Part shown: one piece after another, positions 10,135 to 21,574 of the stretch
How positions within the stretch are numbered: position 1 is the first letter of the stretch
How the letters are laid out: every line of letters begins with the position of its first letter
DNA from: Clarkia xantiana subsp. parviflora
Taxonomy: Eukaryota; Streptophyta; Magnoliopsida; Myrtales; Onagraceae
DNA length: 64,000 nt
Direction of reading: 5' to 3'
Assembly: GCA_036873135.1 (NCBI GenBank)
Contig: JAPTYO010000011.1
Location: 18,858,747 to 18,922,746, forward strand
Notes under the pieces: generated by a model
What the model was told of the DNA's origin: nothing
Databases searched by the model: none
What the model saw: only the letters and a program-made list of their open reading frames with translations
Position numbers and translations under genes: made by a program

Positions 10135-11770
10135 GTTTCGACTAACACCCCAGCTTAGATCGCGACACTAAGCTAATGATAGGAAAGGAAGAAATGCGAC
10201 AAAAAGAAGAGAAAAGGAACTCACTCATCCTTCGGAGGATGTAACGCCTCTGTAGAGTCTGTGTGCGCGGACACCACCAGGAATACAGTACCTGCCACGA
10301 CATGGCAAATATCAAGACAAGAAAATTTCCGAAAAACCGGAAGTACTCCGACACTCGACCAACGACAACAACCAAAGATTCGAAGACACCCAACAAAGAT
10401 AGCCAACATGACCCAAGGACACCACGACAACCAAATCGAATAATTTTATCCGAACCTAAAGTCGGTTTTCGGGCAAAATTACCATTACGCCCTCCAACGA
10501 AGATCAACACACCATTGGCGATACAATACCAAATTCAAAACCGGGATAGTTTAATCGGACAAGAAACCATCTCCGGACGACCGGCAAATTTTTTTTCCCA
10601 AATCCACAACTATCAACGGCTATCCACGACAATCCCACATTCAATCAAATTTCGGCAATCAAGTATCGGCAATCAAGTTTCGGCAATCAAGTATCGACAA
10701 CTCAAAAATCAACATTTTACGCGGTAACGGAAAGGAAAAGAGTGGACCTTCGGAAAACCCGACCCGATGTGATAAATGGGTCCGGATTTCGAATTTGGAG
10801 ACCGCCGGGAATCAGTCCCTCGCCGGAGGTCAGGTCCAGTCGTCGCCGGAGTTGATTCCGGCCGCCCCACCGTCACCGGAAAGCACCGCACGCTGCACCG
10901 GAGTCGTCCCACCTCGCCGTCGATCGCCCTCGCCGGACCAGACGTGGCCTTCGTCAACGGCAGCCTTGCCGTCGTCCTGGTCTGCTGGTCCGTCCCGCCT
11001 CCACGCCGCCGTAGCCGCCCGTCGAAGCCGTGGATTCCCTCGCCGTCGTGGATAACGGTCCCCTGTCGCCTCCCGCCGGAGCTGCTGGCCGGAATTTCGG
11101 GTTCCCACCGGAATTTTGGCCGGCCCTTGCCTTGGGTGTGCTCTCAATTTTTTCTTGCTCTCCAAGGGTGAGTAAAGAGGGAAGATGGTGGCTATGGTGA
11201 CTAACTAAGGTATTTTCTTAACTCTCCTCTATATTTGAAAGATGGTAGGGTTTTTTAAAGAGTTTTAATCACCACCCTCCATTTATTTTTAAAGTGAGAT
11301 CCAAGGGCCAAAGAAAAATCATCACTTTTATCCCTTTTAACTTTGGCTAAGTATATCTCCATACTTAGAAAAACTATCAAGTTAGACTTATTCTTGAGCA
11401 TCCCATACTTAGGAAAAAATTTTGGCCAAAATTGAATTTTTCCTCGCTTAGGCAAAATCCCGGCACGAAATTGAGACATGAGTCACTTAGGTGTATTCGT
11501 ATTACGCACCTATGCGAGCATGTATTTTTTGAGTACACGCCTGTAGCAAAAGTAGATTTATTACTCCCACGTCAGACGGACGCGTGCTTAGGCACACGTC
11601 CGCGCTACTCTAACGTTTACAACTCCTCTATCTCATAAGGCAGGGGGCGAAGTCGGAGACGCGCATCCATGGGTAAGCAAGCATCCAGACGAAAGGTAAA
11701 ACCCCGGTTTCAAATTGCGCGTATCATACCATCCTGAAATAGAGTCAATCAAGGGTTAGGCCATTGGTTG
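10135..11770. other. Upstream region of N's antisense gene
   Basis: No reliable gene was found. An AT-rich part (10280-10740) contains three copies of a 15 bp unit GGCAATCAAGTWTC near 10650-10700. A GC-rich part (10780-11110) holds long open frames in several phases of low-complexity Pro/Arg composition. The 3' end (11640-11770) is conserved in element E (61410-61560). By analogy with A-C, this region should contain the antisense promoter, but I see no clear TATA box. Confidence 0.5.
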
Positions 11771-11783
11771 ACTTGGGGGCATG
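11771..11783 (+). other. Polypurine tract of element N
   Basis: ACTTGGGGGCATG sits directly before the 3' LTR, where plus-strand priming occurs. The same sequence, as its complement, abuts the LTR of element E. Confidence 0.75.
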
Positions 11784-12578
11784 TGATGGATATACGCCCA
11801 ATTTGAACCCGTTGACTTCCGAACCGTTGTATTTTTATCATCCCATTATTGGTTGTAAATCGAAACTTCAACCCAAACATTTCGCGAGAACACCAACGGC
11901 ACGGACGAGGCCGAGGCGCTCGTCCGGCCGAGTCAAACTCACCTAGGTGAGGTTGGGTTGGCTGACCCGACCTCCCCTAGGGGAGATCGGGTCAGCCAAC
12001 CCGATCTCCCCTAGGGGAGATCGGGTTGGCCAACCCCATCCTCCCTAGGAGGGGTTGGGTGCCCTCACCCAACCCCTACCCTTGGGGGTCGGATTTCCCT
12101 TCCCCCCAAGGGCCCCGGTACCATTTTTGGACTCCCATACTCGGTTTGCTCCGCCTACCTTCTCCGTATCCTAAAGTCTTTAATCATGCGTTTAAAGGTT
12201 AATTAACTGTGTTTAAAGGTTAACGATGTTATTAAGCCACCTTAATGACACCGTTGCCTATAAATACCCCACCTTCACAATTCATTTGGACATCTTGGCA
12301 ATTTGGATAATTTTGCTCTGACATCTCTCTAGCTTTATCTCTCTAAAAACGATACTGACTTAGGCATCGGAGAGGGTTCATCAGGCACCACCCCCCCCCT
12401 CTGTGCCTGGTACTGCCCCTTCTGCAGGGCGAAAGGAGAAGAGAGGCTAAGGAAGGAAGGAAAGAAGGAAGGACGCAAGCTAAGACAGTGCAACCCAAGA
12501 ATACCGGATCACCCACATCTCCAGTGAGGAACGAGATTTGAGCCGACCACCCGTTGACCCTGATCTCGGAACCTAACG
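11784..12578 (+). repeat. 3' LTR of element N (795 bp)
   Basis: It is nearly identical to the 5' LTR outside the U3 palindrome array, where it keeps four CCTAGG-centred positions against six in the 5' LTR. The last base appears changed (CTAACG for CTAACA), and the flanking AAACC differs from GAACC by one base. Confidence 0.92.
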
Positions 12579-12583
12579 AAACC

Positions 12584-13676
12584 TGTAACTTGGGTTCCAA
12601 GCAAGTAGGCAAAAAGACCTCAACTCTTCTTTGGACGTGCTAAAAGGAAAGATATGTTCATGAAAAACAACATCCCTTGATACTTGAAAAGCTGAATTTG
12701 AAACTCTCATCACAAGTATCCTTTTTGAGAAGTAGAATACCCCATGAGAATACAAGGCTCAGCTCTTGGACTAAACTTATCCAAGTTGTTCAAGTTGGTG
12801 GCAAAACATAAGCAGCCAATGATCCTTAAGTGGCTAATTGAAGGTTGCTTCCCATATAACACCTCCATTGGGGATTTGAAGTTCAAAGATGATGATGGCA
12901 TACGATTGATCAGTAACATGCTGTGAGAACACAATGGCCCCAATACTTGATGGGCATAGAAGCTTGAAAACGTAATGCCCTTGCCACATTCAAAATTTGC
13001 CTATGCTTGCGTTCCACTCTTCCATTCTGCTGAGGAGTGTGTACACAACTAGTTTGGTGCTGAATCCCCAAATGAAGAAAGTGATCCTTGCAAATGGAAT
13101 TGATGAATTCAGATCCACTATCACTCCTTACAGTCTTGACCATAACCCCAAACTGATTTTGGACCATCAATAGGAAGCTTTTGAGGTGGAGGAAGGTATC
13201 ACTCTTATTCTTCATCAAAAACACCCAAGTAGCCCTTGAGAAATCATCCACAATTGTAAGGAAATATTGGTAATTCTTGATGGTAGGAACCTTATATGGG
13301 CCCCAAAGTTCCAAATGAATCAAGGCAAAAGGAGTAGAGGCATGGGAATGACTAATAGGAAAAGATAATCTGGTTTGCTTGGCCAAAGGGAAAATGGTAC
13401 ATTGTTTGATACAACTACTAGAGAAATCATTCAAACTCAATATGTCATTTAAATGACTCATATATGTAGCTGAGATGTGTCCCAGACGCCTATGCCAGGT
13501 CCAAGCATCCTCTTTATTAGGTGTTGAAATGGAATGAGCTGCCACCACCTTGTTTTAGCTAGAAGGTACTGAATCTTTGAGTGTGTATAGCCCCTTAGAC
13601 CTCTTACCAATCACCATTGGCTTCCCAATTTGGCCCTGAATCAACACATTATCAAAAGTAAATATCACTTTGCAAT
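12584..13676 (-). pseudogene. Copia-1 integrase
   Basis: The main frame (13548-12910) has the GAG-pre-integrase zinc motif (WHRRLGH, then a CIKQC-type pair) and the integrase core. The first catalytic position reads HLELWGPYK, so Asp is replaced by Glu. The second is RSDSGSEF and the third is in PQQNGRVERKHR. Another frame continues the C-terminal region (12943-12710) with NRMPSSSLNFKSPMEVLYG and ILMGYS, so there is a frameshift near 12920. Integrase inserts element cDNA into chromosomes; the changed catalytic Asp and the frameshift indicate a dead copy. Confidence 0.87.
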
Positions 13677-14240
13677 TCAATTGATTGGAAGCTTAGACAC
13701 TGAACTCAAGTTGAACTTGAAATCAGGCACCAAGAGAATGTCATCCAAGGCGAAGCCAGAAGAGGAGCAGCTCCCAATGTGAGTGACTCTACACTTGTTG
13801 CCATTAGGCAAATGAACAAACTGATGATTGGAATCAGTTTTCCTCAAGTTGTGCAGCCAACTCATTTGATGAGTGATGTGGTTTGTAGCTCCTGAATCTA
13901 CAATCCATATCATAAAAGAAGTAGTTGATATATCTGCCATATTCACACGGACAAATTCATCCTCCTCATAGTAAAGAGGCTCAAAATCATCTTGTATAGC
14001 AACATGTTGGACTCTCCTATCCAAACCTGTGTGCACAACCCTCTTTTCAGATGTGCCATGAAAAATCCTCTTGTCCCCAGCAGCTACATGTTCAACCAAG
14101 TTAGATTGTGATCCTTCATCAATACTAACATTAGCTGAATTCCATGGACGTTTCAAAGCAGGAGGAGAAGCCAACTGAGATGCTTCTTCCAACAAGTGTC
14201 CACTTCGTGTCCCATCTTGCCACAATAGGTGCACAACCAA
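13677..14240 (-). pseudogene. Copia-1 protease
   Basis: The frame contains the copia aspartic protease active site WIVDSGATNHIT, then VHLPNGNKC and the typical LDDILLVPDFKFNLSSVSKL block. It is in a different frame from gag upstream, which it overlaps by about 90 bases, so a frameshift separates them near 14200. The N-terminal part includes an acidic FEPLYYEEDEFVRV stretch. Confidence 0.85.
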
Positions 14241-15043
14241 TTGGACTTATCAACTTTGCATATCCTTCCAGCTGAAACATTAGAAGCTCCATAATTTGAA
14301 TTGCCCCCACTAGAGTTGAAGTTCCTTGCATTAGTGACATTGATCCTAGAACCATTGCCAAATCCACCAACACTCCTTGAATTGTTGAAGGAATTCCTTT
14401 GAGAATACAAAGCAGTAGCCTCTCCCACATCCCCAATCGAGCCAGCAATTGCACGTTGGCTCTCTTCTTGGACCAAAACAGAAAAAGCCACACTAAGGGA
14501 TGGGAGTGGTTGCCTCATCAATAAGCTGCTTCTCACATGAGCATAAGACTCATTTAGCCCCAAAAGGAAAGCAATCAGCTTTTGCTTCTCCTTGTGATCA
14601 TTCACAATCTTGTTATCACCTGGGCATTCAAGCCTCAAATCATCAATTGAGCTCAAAGAACCCCACAATTGCTTCATCTTCCCAAAATACTCAGTAATGG
14701 AAAGAGCACCTTGTGAGGTTTGGTAGATCTCCCTAGTAACCTGGGAGATTTGAGTACCATCAACCTTATCAAACATTTCCTTGAGGTCATTCCAAATAGA
14801 CAAAGCAGTGGTATTATAAACCAAGCCATTCACAAGTTCCTTAGCAACTATGTTTCTAAGCCATGCTTTAACAATAGCATTTGCTCTGTCCCACCTTAGC
14901 TTTTGTGTCACAGGGACACTTGACCTTGTGAAGCTGCCATCTATGAAACCTACTTTGTTCTTCACCAAGATCCCTTCTATTATGGCAGTGCTCCAAGCAT
15001 GGTAATTGCTGGAGCCTTGAAGCTGAAATGGAATTAAGAGCAA
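14153..15043 (-). pseudogene. Copia-1 gag
   Basis: This frame of about 296 codons carries the copia gag (UBN2-type) pattern: NYHAWSTAI at the start, then WDRANAIVKAWLRNIVAKE, MFDKVDGTQI, and LLGLNESYAHVRSSLL. A zinc knuckle CTYCGKMGHEVDTC lies near the end. Gag forms the particle and the knuckle binds RNA. The true start may be slightly upstream, because the frame begins inside the conserved N-terminal block. Confidence 0.88.
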
Positions 15044-15613
15044 TCCAGTGGTGTCCGAGGAAGCAAGTAAAGAGGATCTTCAATGGTGTTATCAGCCATA
15101 GCTCAATCCCAAATGGAAATATAAAGACTAATCTGACTTGATTTGCAAGAAAATTCCACGAAATTTCAATTACAGCCACACAAGATCAAAGGAAACAGAC
15201 GAAATTGCAAGCTGTGCAAGAAGACAAAACTGCCAGCTAATTCCAGCAATGTTTGGCAGCAAATCAATCCAGAAGCACTCAAAATTGAATCAAGATCATG
15301 AAATCCTCAATCGTTATTAAGCAAATCAACATGAATCAATGGAATCTGGACCAATTCTTGCACTCCAAGCAAGGAATTCCAAAGGTGAAGACAAATCCAG
15401 GCAACGAAGCAAAATCTAGTAATGCTACGCAGTACTATCCAAACCAGATCCAAATGAGCTGAAAAAATAATCAATTCTTGATCCAACGGACTTACTCAGA
15501 GTCGTAATCAAGAATATAGATGAAATCCAAGCTCAATTGAAGAATCGAAGCCAAAAGATCCACGAAATCCAGTTGAATCAAGATTGCGTGATCTTCAAGA
15601 AATCCATGACGCA
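15044..15613 (-). other. Leader of Copia-1 between PBS and gag
   Basis: This is the untranslated leader in the sense of Copia-1. It is AT-rich with no convincing frame apart from the likely gag N-terminal extension at its low-coordinate end. Confidence 0.6.
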
Positions 15614-15625
15614 GCTCTGATACCA
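15614..15625 (-). other. Primer-binding site of Copia-1
   Basis: On the minus strand the sequence is TGGTATCAGAGC, the complement of the initiator Met tRNA 3' end. It lies two bases inside the LTR end at 15628. Confidence 0.88.
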
Positions 15626-15627
15626 TA

Positions 15628-15776
15628 TGAATAGAGAGGATTTAGAATGAATATGCATAGTATTGATCATCCCAAATCAGTTGATCACAATGTACATTAG
15701 TGCTATATATACAAGAGAGGAAATACTAACTAACTATACTAACTTAGAGTACAATGTTAGTAGGAAGGGTATCACA
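15628..15776 (-). repeat. 5' LTR of Copia-1 (about 149 bp)
   Basis: On the minus strand it starts TGTGATACCC and ends CTATTCA next to the PBS, and contains TATATATAG. The partner LTR is outside the window, so the outer boundary is inferred from the TG/CA rule. Confidence 0.6.
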
Positions 15777-17329
15777 TGGAAATACCATGTGTTCATTCCT
15801 ATAAGAATAAAGATAGAATGAGAGATTTTTATATTTAAAATTGCTAAAACTTCTTGACTTTTATTTTCATTTTGAGATACTCTCAAATAAGTTCCGTAAA
15901 GGATCATATTATTTTTCCTAAGTATTTGAGAATACTTAAGTTGAGTATTGAATTTATCTTCGTTCTTTTTAATCTTATTATTAACGTTATTCAACACATT
16001 GCTAATACATCCTTATTTTCTATTGAGTACTCCATTAAATGATAAATTCTCCGGTTAATGTGCATGAAAAACCGATTTGATATTAAATTTGAAAATGAAA
16101 CGATATAAACCACGGGATAAAACTGGTTTTATGCGCCGTACGCGCGTGTACCTCGAAAGACGGAACACATCGTTTTAAAGTACAAATTTAATAATGAAGT
16201 GTTTTAATTTATGAATGCTAATTTTCGTTTATGATTCTTTGGAAATAACCCATTGATGATACCATGGTTAGAGGTATGCTTTAATGCTACTACGATCAAG
16301 TAGTACATCAACTATAGCATTAAGCATGAGCTCAAACGCATAGTCCATGAGGTGGATAAGTCTCTGGATGAGTTAATAAACGAAAGGAAGTAGTCAGTAA
16401 AATGACACTCCCACTATAAGCCTTGAAAGAAAAGTTTGGCTAAGCAATCATATTATTAAAATACTTCAAGAAACATAGTCTAAAATTACATTATATTAGG
16501 ATCTAACATTAATTGTTCCTACGGGACAAAATTAAGTTGATTCATATTAATGTAAAACTATGTTCCAAAAAAACCGGTTGACGCGTTACCATAAAAGGCA
16601 ACAAATGATACGGGTAAAACCTTAACATAAAGTAGCATTAATTTGCGCATTAAAAAAGTATTTATTAAGATTACGGTCTACTCTTAAAGAATATAAGTTT
16701 AAGATTAGCTTGGATTAATGGTAACGTGGTCGAACATGACACATTATAGAAATTTGAGGATGGACTTCCAATGATTTGCGGAATGAAACGAACTAAAGTA
16801 CTGATTGGATTAAAATGGATAACGGAGATTCTCAGGTCCCACTTACTTCGAGTGGCAGAATGATATAGCATTAGTAAATGCATTAGTGAATGACATGGTA
16901 AATGATGATGGAAACGTCCTCATAATAAATCCAGTAGGAGGGCTCACTCCCCCTCACATAATCATCACTAAATGTTAATGCGAATCAAGTCGAACCTGAT
17001 AATCATAATGCTAAACCATTGGATGAAAATCCAATAGTCGTCAAAACTGCCCATTATTCCTAGTGGGAGGAAATGACTAACTTAATTCCAGATCCTAGTG
17101 ATCAAGGAATAAATCTCGGAGGTAAAATCCTGAGACCAAGAGTTCATTCTAAGAAAGTTGTAGACCAAAATTCTAGCACCGCCATTGTTCCCAGTGGGAG
17201 TAATGCTCCGAGAAAAAACATTATTCCGAGTAGGAGTAACGTTCAGACTTAAGATGAGATTATCGAGCCTAGACTTATTCTAAGGCAACGAACTTCTTTT
17301 AAAAAGTATCCATCAAGTGAGACATTCGT
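15777..17329. other. Unassigned AT-rich region upstream of the Copia-2 pol relic
   Basis: No intact frame was found. From about 16900 the sequence has the loose look of a decayed copia linker between integrase and RT, with repeated CCTAGTGGGAG-like words. Nothing firm can be said about 15777-16900. Confidence 0.4.
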
Positions 17330-18889
17330 TCACGAGTCAGTGACAATTCGGCAAGCATTGGAAGAACCTCAAATGTTGGAATGGAGGAAAACAATGGAGG
17401 ATGAAAATGCCTAAATTAGAACGTTTTCGGTTTTGGTCTACAGTTGATTTACCTGCTAACCACAGAGCTAGAAAGTGAAATTTTATAATTCACTACTGAT
17501 GGAAAATTTGAGTGGTGCAAAACTCGAACAATTGCGAAAGGATATACCCAAATTCACGGAGTGGACTTTGATGAAACATACTCACCAACTGTGTGTTACA
17601 CCGCAGTTAGGGCCATCCTTGCTCTTATTGCAAGCCTCGATCACGAGCCTGCATCAAATGGATGTTAAAGACCGCATTTCTCCATGAAAACTTGGAAGAA
17701 TAGATCTATATGGAGCAGGCAGAGGGTTTTATTACTCCTGGAAAAGAACGTATAGTATGCAAACTCCAAAGATCTATTTACGGTCTTAAACAATCGTCTC
17801 GGCAATGGTATCGCTGATTCCACGAGGAAATCGTCGAAAACGGATTTGTGAATCTTCACGAGGATCCCTGCGTATACACCAAGACCTCCGGGTCTACATA
17901 TGTCTCATAACCTTATACTTGGATGACATACTCATTGCTGCGAGCGATGTGAGTTTCATGAACAAACCAGAGTCCTGGTTAACATCAGCATTCGAGATGA
18001 AAAACATGGGAGTGGCCACGTACATCTTAGCCATTAAAATTTCCCGAGATCGTGCCGCCCGGAGATTGTGTCTGTCTCAAGAACCATATATCAACAAACT
18101 GTTGAAAAGATTCATAATGCTCGATGCCAAACCCGTGGATACGCCGGTTGTGTTCGGGTGCGCGCTGTCGAAGCGTGATGACCCGAAAAACCAGCAGGAG
18201 CGTGAACAGATGAAGAATGCAGAGTGTCTAAGCATGGTAGGAAGTCTAATGTACGCCATGCTATGTACTCGGCCGGACATCTGTTACGCTGTGGGCCTAG
18301 TAGCAAGATTCCAATCAGATCCTGGCTATCAACATTTAAAGGCCGTAAAACGAATTATAAGATATCTGAAAGGTACTGCCGACTATGTTCTGTGCTATAA
18401 GGGCAGGCAAATCAAATTGACTGGTTATAGTGACGCCGACCACGGTGGCGATCCGGACGATTGTAAGTCCACCACAGGGGAATTTTCCTCCTTGTTGATG
18501 CTGCCATATCATGGGTAAGCAAGAAGCAATCTTGTGTCGCGCTTTCCACTATGGAATCAACATTCGTTGCCCTTTCTAAAAATGCACAAGAAGCAGTCTG
18601 GCATTAAAGGATTCATACTGCATTAATTGGCACTGACAAGAAGAGCAAACCTGTGAAGGTATACTCCGACAGTCAGGCAGCCATTGCAGCAGTTAAGAAT
18701 CCAAAATGCCATAGTAGGACCAAACATATTGATGTGAAATATAATTATGCCAAATCAGTTGTGGAAGAAAATATAATCGCTTTAGAATACTTGTCCACAG
18801 ACAATATGGTTGCTGACCCATTAACTAAGCCATTACGTAGAGAAATTTTAGAAAAGCACGTAAAACTGCTTGGATTACGTAGGGCTTAA
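17330..18889 (+). pseudogene. Copia-2 reverse transcriptase and RNase H relic
   Basis: RT begins near 17350 (EPQMLEWRKTMEDENA) and is scattered over three frames to about 17800, with stops. From 17805 a longer frame holds the catalytic box LYLDDILIAAS, then YINKLLKRF and MVGSLMYAMLCTRPDICYAVG. RNase H follows with GYSDADHGGDPDDCKSTTG. After another break the end is read at 18653-18889 (SDSQAAIAAVKNPKCHSRTKHIDV, stop TAA). This is a classic copia RT-RNase H tail. Many frameshifts make it older than Copia-1. Confidence 0.88.
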
Positions 18890-19243
18890 TAAGTGGCTTG
18901 TATAAGTGATGGAATTTTGACATTTGAAATGATATTTCGATTGAATAAAATAATTGCAAATTGAGTATATGATCTATCGACGTCATGATGATAAATAACA
19001 TCGGATTTTACGGTCTATAAACTAAGTCGTAGGAAGAAGTAAAACTCTTCCACCAAAAACATGTCGGATGTGAATCGTGCCTCATCACACAGGCACAGTC
19101 ATCTTATAGGAGAGGGAGACCTCTACCACAACAAGATTGGCTAAGAACTAGGGGGATAAACTTGGTTAAACGAAACGATAACTTGGTCATGCTTAAAGCA
19201 TGACTTAATCTTCGTTTTGTAAATCGCCTTGTTGGACTCTGTC
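18890..19243 (+). other. 3' non-coding part of Copia-2, left of the S insertion
   Basis: This sequence after the RNase H stop has no coding motif. It probably continues at 22571 once element S and the solo LTR are removed. Confidence 0.45.
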
Positions 19244-19461
19244 TATTAGATGTACATATTGCATATACATTGATAGGTACTCATACTTGTATAGATACAT
19301 GGTACCTTAGGTTGACTTGTATAGTTGACTAGTTAGTTATGATTGATCTCCTATATATAGTGGCATCCTAACATGTAAATACTTGGTTGAATCATTTATA
19401 TCATTCATATTTTATATCTCCTTATGGTTCAACCCTCCTCTCCACATTATAGAACTTAATA
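19244..19461 (+). repeat. 5' LTR of element S
   Basis: It is 218 bp long with a TATATATAG box near 19352, and matches the 3' LTR in length and almost every base. Confidence 0.9.
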
Positions 19462-19473
19462 TGGTATCAGAGC
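19462..19473 (+). other. Primer-binding site of element S
   Basis: TGGTATCAGAGC abuts the LTR and matches the initiator Met tRNA pattern. Confidence 0.9.
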
Positions 19474-21550
19474 TATGGTATTTTTAGCTTCGGTTTCATA
19501 ATTTTTCGAGAGGATTTTGCATTCATCGATTTGGATCTTGAAGATTGAGCATCGATGTGGAGCTGATATGGTGTTTACATAGACTGCTTCATGTTTGCAT
19601 ATGTAGATCTGCTTCATTTCAGCGGATAATTGGAGCTTTTATGCATCGATTCGAGCTTGAATCTTGAGGATTTTAGCTTCGATTCTTGGATTACATGAAG
19701 ATCAAGTCATTAGCTGCTGTATTTCGTGGATTTGCTGCATGATTCTTCATGTTTTGATTGATGATTTCTGCGTTTGAAGCTGCTGCTGCTACTGTGTTTG
19801 CATATACCAGCATGGTGTTTGCATACCTGAGTTCTTGATGATGCTGTCATCTGCACCTTGCTTCGTGTTGCTGCTGTTATCTGCAATTTGATGCAGCATT
19901 TTGGCTTTAATTAGCTTCGTTATTGTGATATGGATTCTTTATGAGATCATCATCACTTCTGGAAGGATTTGGATCATCGTTTTTCAGCTCCGTTCTTCGT
20001 TTCTTGGACATTGCTGCTGTTCTTGCTGCATTTTCCAATTTGTGAGGAGCTGTGATGAATAATTCGAAGGTTTGGCTTCGATTCTGCATTTCACATGCTT
20101 CCTGGACATCGTTGCAAAGTTTGTGTAAAGATTTGTGCATCATTCGAAGCTTCTTGGAGGTAATTCCGATTCAAATTCAGATTCGTACCTATTTTACTGC
20201 TTGAAGTTCGATCTTCGAATTCGAGCTTATTTCTTGATCATTTGCTGCGATTTTGGATGCATTGGATTCGAATTTGATGCTGCTATTGAATGCAAGCTGC
20301 AATTTGTTGATTGCTGCTGCGGATTGGATCAATTTGATCCGTTATTGGTCTGTTTAGCTCAGTTCGTGATGCTGCTGCATTGTTTCCTTCAATTGCTTCA
20401 AATTCAACCTGGTTTATCGATCATATGTTGCGGTTTGGATTGGATTTTATGTGCATTGAGGTTCCTGCTGGATTCCAAGCTCCGATTTGTCGATTCAAGC
20501 TATAGGATTGTCTTGATTTGGCATGATGCCATCCTGTTCGTTGTATGTGTTCTGAGGACTTTGAATCAGCAATCTCTTGATCGTAGGAGTTCCTTGGATC
20601 GTTTTGTTCAGGAATTAGTGCGATAGTGATGCAGAGATATGTTCTGTGTTGGTTTGATGTTGATTGCAGTAGATTTGGCGTTGAATTGGGGCTGTTTTCT
20701 GGGTTGAAGTTGAAGAACACCTGGGTTTCTACATGAAGATTTGAAGATCTTCATCCCAGCCCAGATATTCGGATTGACTGATTAATTGCGTGCTTCGCTG
20801 GATTCGAACACACGACCTGTTGCTTCAGTTAATTCGTGGAAATTCTGCGTTTCGATGGATTCGAACCCGCGACCTCTGGGCTGTGTAGCGCCGTGCACCC
20901 TCCGTGCACTGGGATTTCCACTTGGAGTTGGCTCGTCTCGTGCACCCCGGTGCTCCTTCATGTGCTCTGCACGTGCCATGGGTGTTTTTGGCCGAATTTC
21001 GAGCCGAATTTGGGTGTTCTGGTCTATTTTGGCCAAATTACTGATCGAATTTGGGGCAATTTTGGAGTTTTATGAAGTTTGGGGCTTCTTTGCAAGCTTT
21101 TGGATATTTGGGGTTGTTTTAGGCTGTTTTCAAATTTGGGATGCTCTTTTGAGGACTTTGGGGCTGTTTTGGAGCGGTTTCAGAGTTTGGGGCATTTTTG
21201 CTGATTTTGTGAAGTTTGGGGCTATTTTGAGGATAGTTCTGAAATATTGGGGCTTCTTTGGAGCTTTTGAAGACTTTGGGGCTGTTTTGAGGAGAGTTCT
21301 CAAGTTTGGGGCCGTATCCCGAAAATTGGATTTTCGAGGGGCCGTTTTATGAAGACCGGGTTATCAACCTTGGCATTTTGGAGCGGGTTTTAAATTTCCC
21401 ATGGATCATTTGAGTGGGTTTTGAAATTTCCATGGCTCATTTTGAACGGGTTTACCCTTGGCTCTTTTTGACCGGGTTTTGATTGGACCTTGACATTTCA
21501 TTCATCATCGACCTTTTCTCTCAAATTTTCCTTTTAATTCTTTAGAAAGG
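19474..21550 (+). other. Internal region of element S
   Basis: No transposon protein is encoded. Three zones are visible: a leader rich in GCTGCTG and GATTCGA words (19500-20780); two tRNA T-arm-like copies on the minus strand (20795-20880); and a T/G-rich zone with many TTTGGGG runs (21040-21320). Open frames crossing these zones have low-complexity composition and no family signature. Confidence 0.6.
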
Positions 21551-21574
21551 AAGAAGAAGGAAAAGATGGGGGAA
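21551..21574 (+). other. Polypurine tract of element S
   Basis: A stretch of A and G (AAGAAGAAGGAAAAGATGGG) ends just before the 3' LTR. Confidence 0.8.

Larger units (their letters stand above)
1440..12578 (+). mobile_element. N: Ty3/gypsy Tat-type element lacking reverse transcriptase, nested in Copia-1
   Basis: The element is bounded by LTRs at 1440-2315 and 11784-12578, with an imperfect target duplication (GAACC at 1435-1439, AAACC at 12579-12583). Inside are a primer-binding site, gag plus protease (2367-4900), a second partial gag (4900-6263) carrying a small LTR insertion, two tandem arrays (6531-7465), a spliced minus-strand gene (10134-7853) and a polypurine tract before the 3' LTR. 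No RT, RNase H or integrase motif was found, so the element must borrow enzymes from a relative. A gene between gag/pol and the 3' LTR on the opposite strand is typical of Tat-lineage elements. Element E at the right edge is a relative. Confidence 0.9.
1..15776 (-). mobile_element. Copia-1: Ty1/copia retrotransposon split by element N, running off the left edge
   Basis: A minus-strand copia element can be followed from a short LTR at 15628-15776 through gag, protease and integrase (15043 down to 12584). After the insertion of element N (1440-12578) it continues through the integrase tail, reverse transcriptase and the start of RNase H (1439 down to 1). The order gag-PR-IN-RT-RH is the Ty1/copia order. 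The rest of RNase H and the 3' LTR lie left of the window. Removing N with one copy of its target duplication puts the polyprotein back in one frame at the junction, which proves the nesting. Stops and frameshifts elsewhere make the copy inactive. Confidence 0.9.

Noticed and set aside
10776..11171. Overlapping Pro/Arg-rich open frames on both strands
   Set aside because: They come from GC-rich composition without stops; no frame has a family motif and E does not preserve them.
17330..18889. Endogenous pararetrovirus origin for the RT relic
   Set aside because: The RT carries copia-type YLDD and the copia RNase H order, and no movement protein or coat protein motif is present.
20786..21352. 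188-codon plus-strand frame in element S with a DSNPRP stretch
   Set aside because: The stretch is the translation of the T-arm-like repeats and the remainder is translated TTTGGGG repeats, so it is not a plausible protein.
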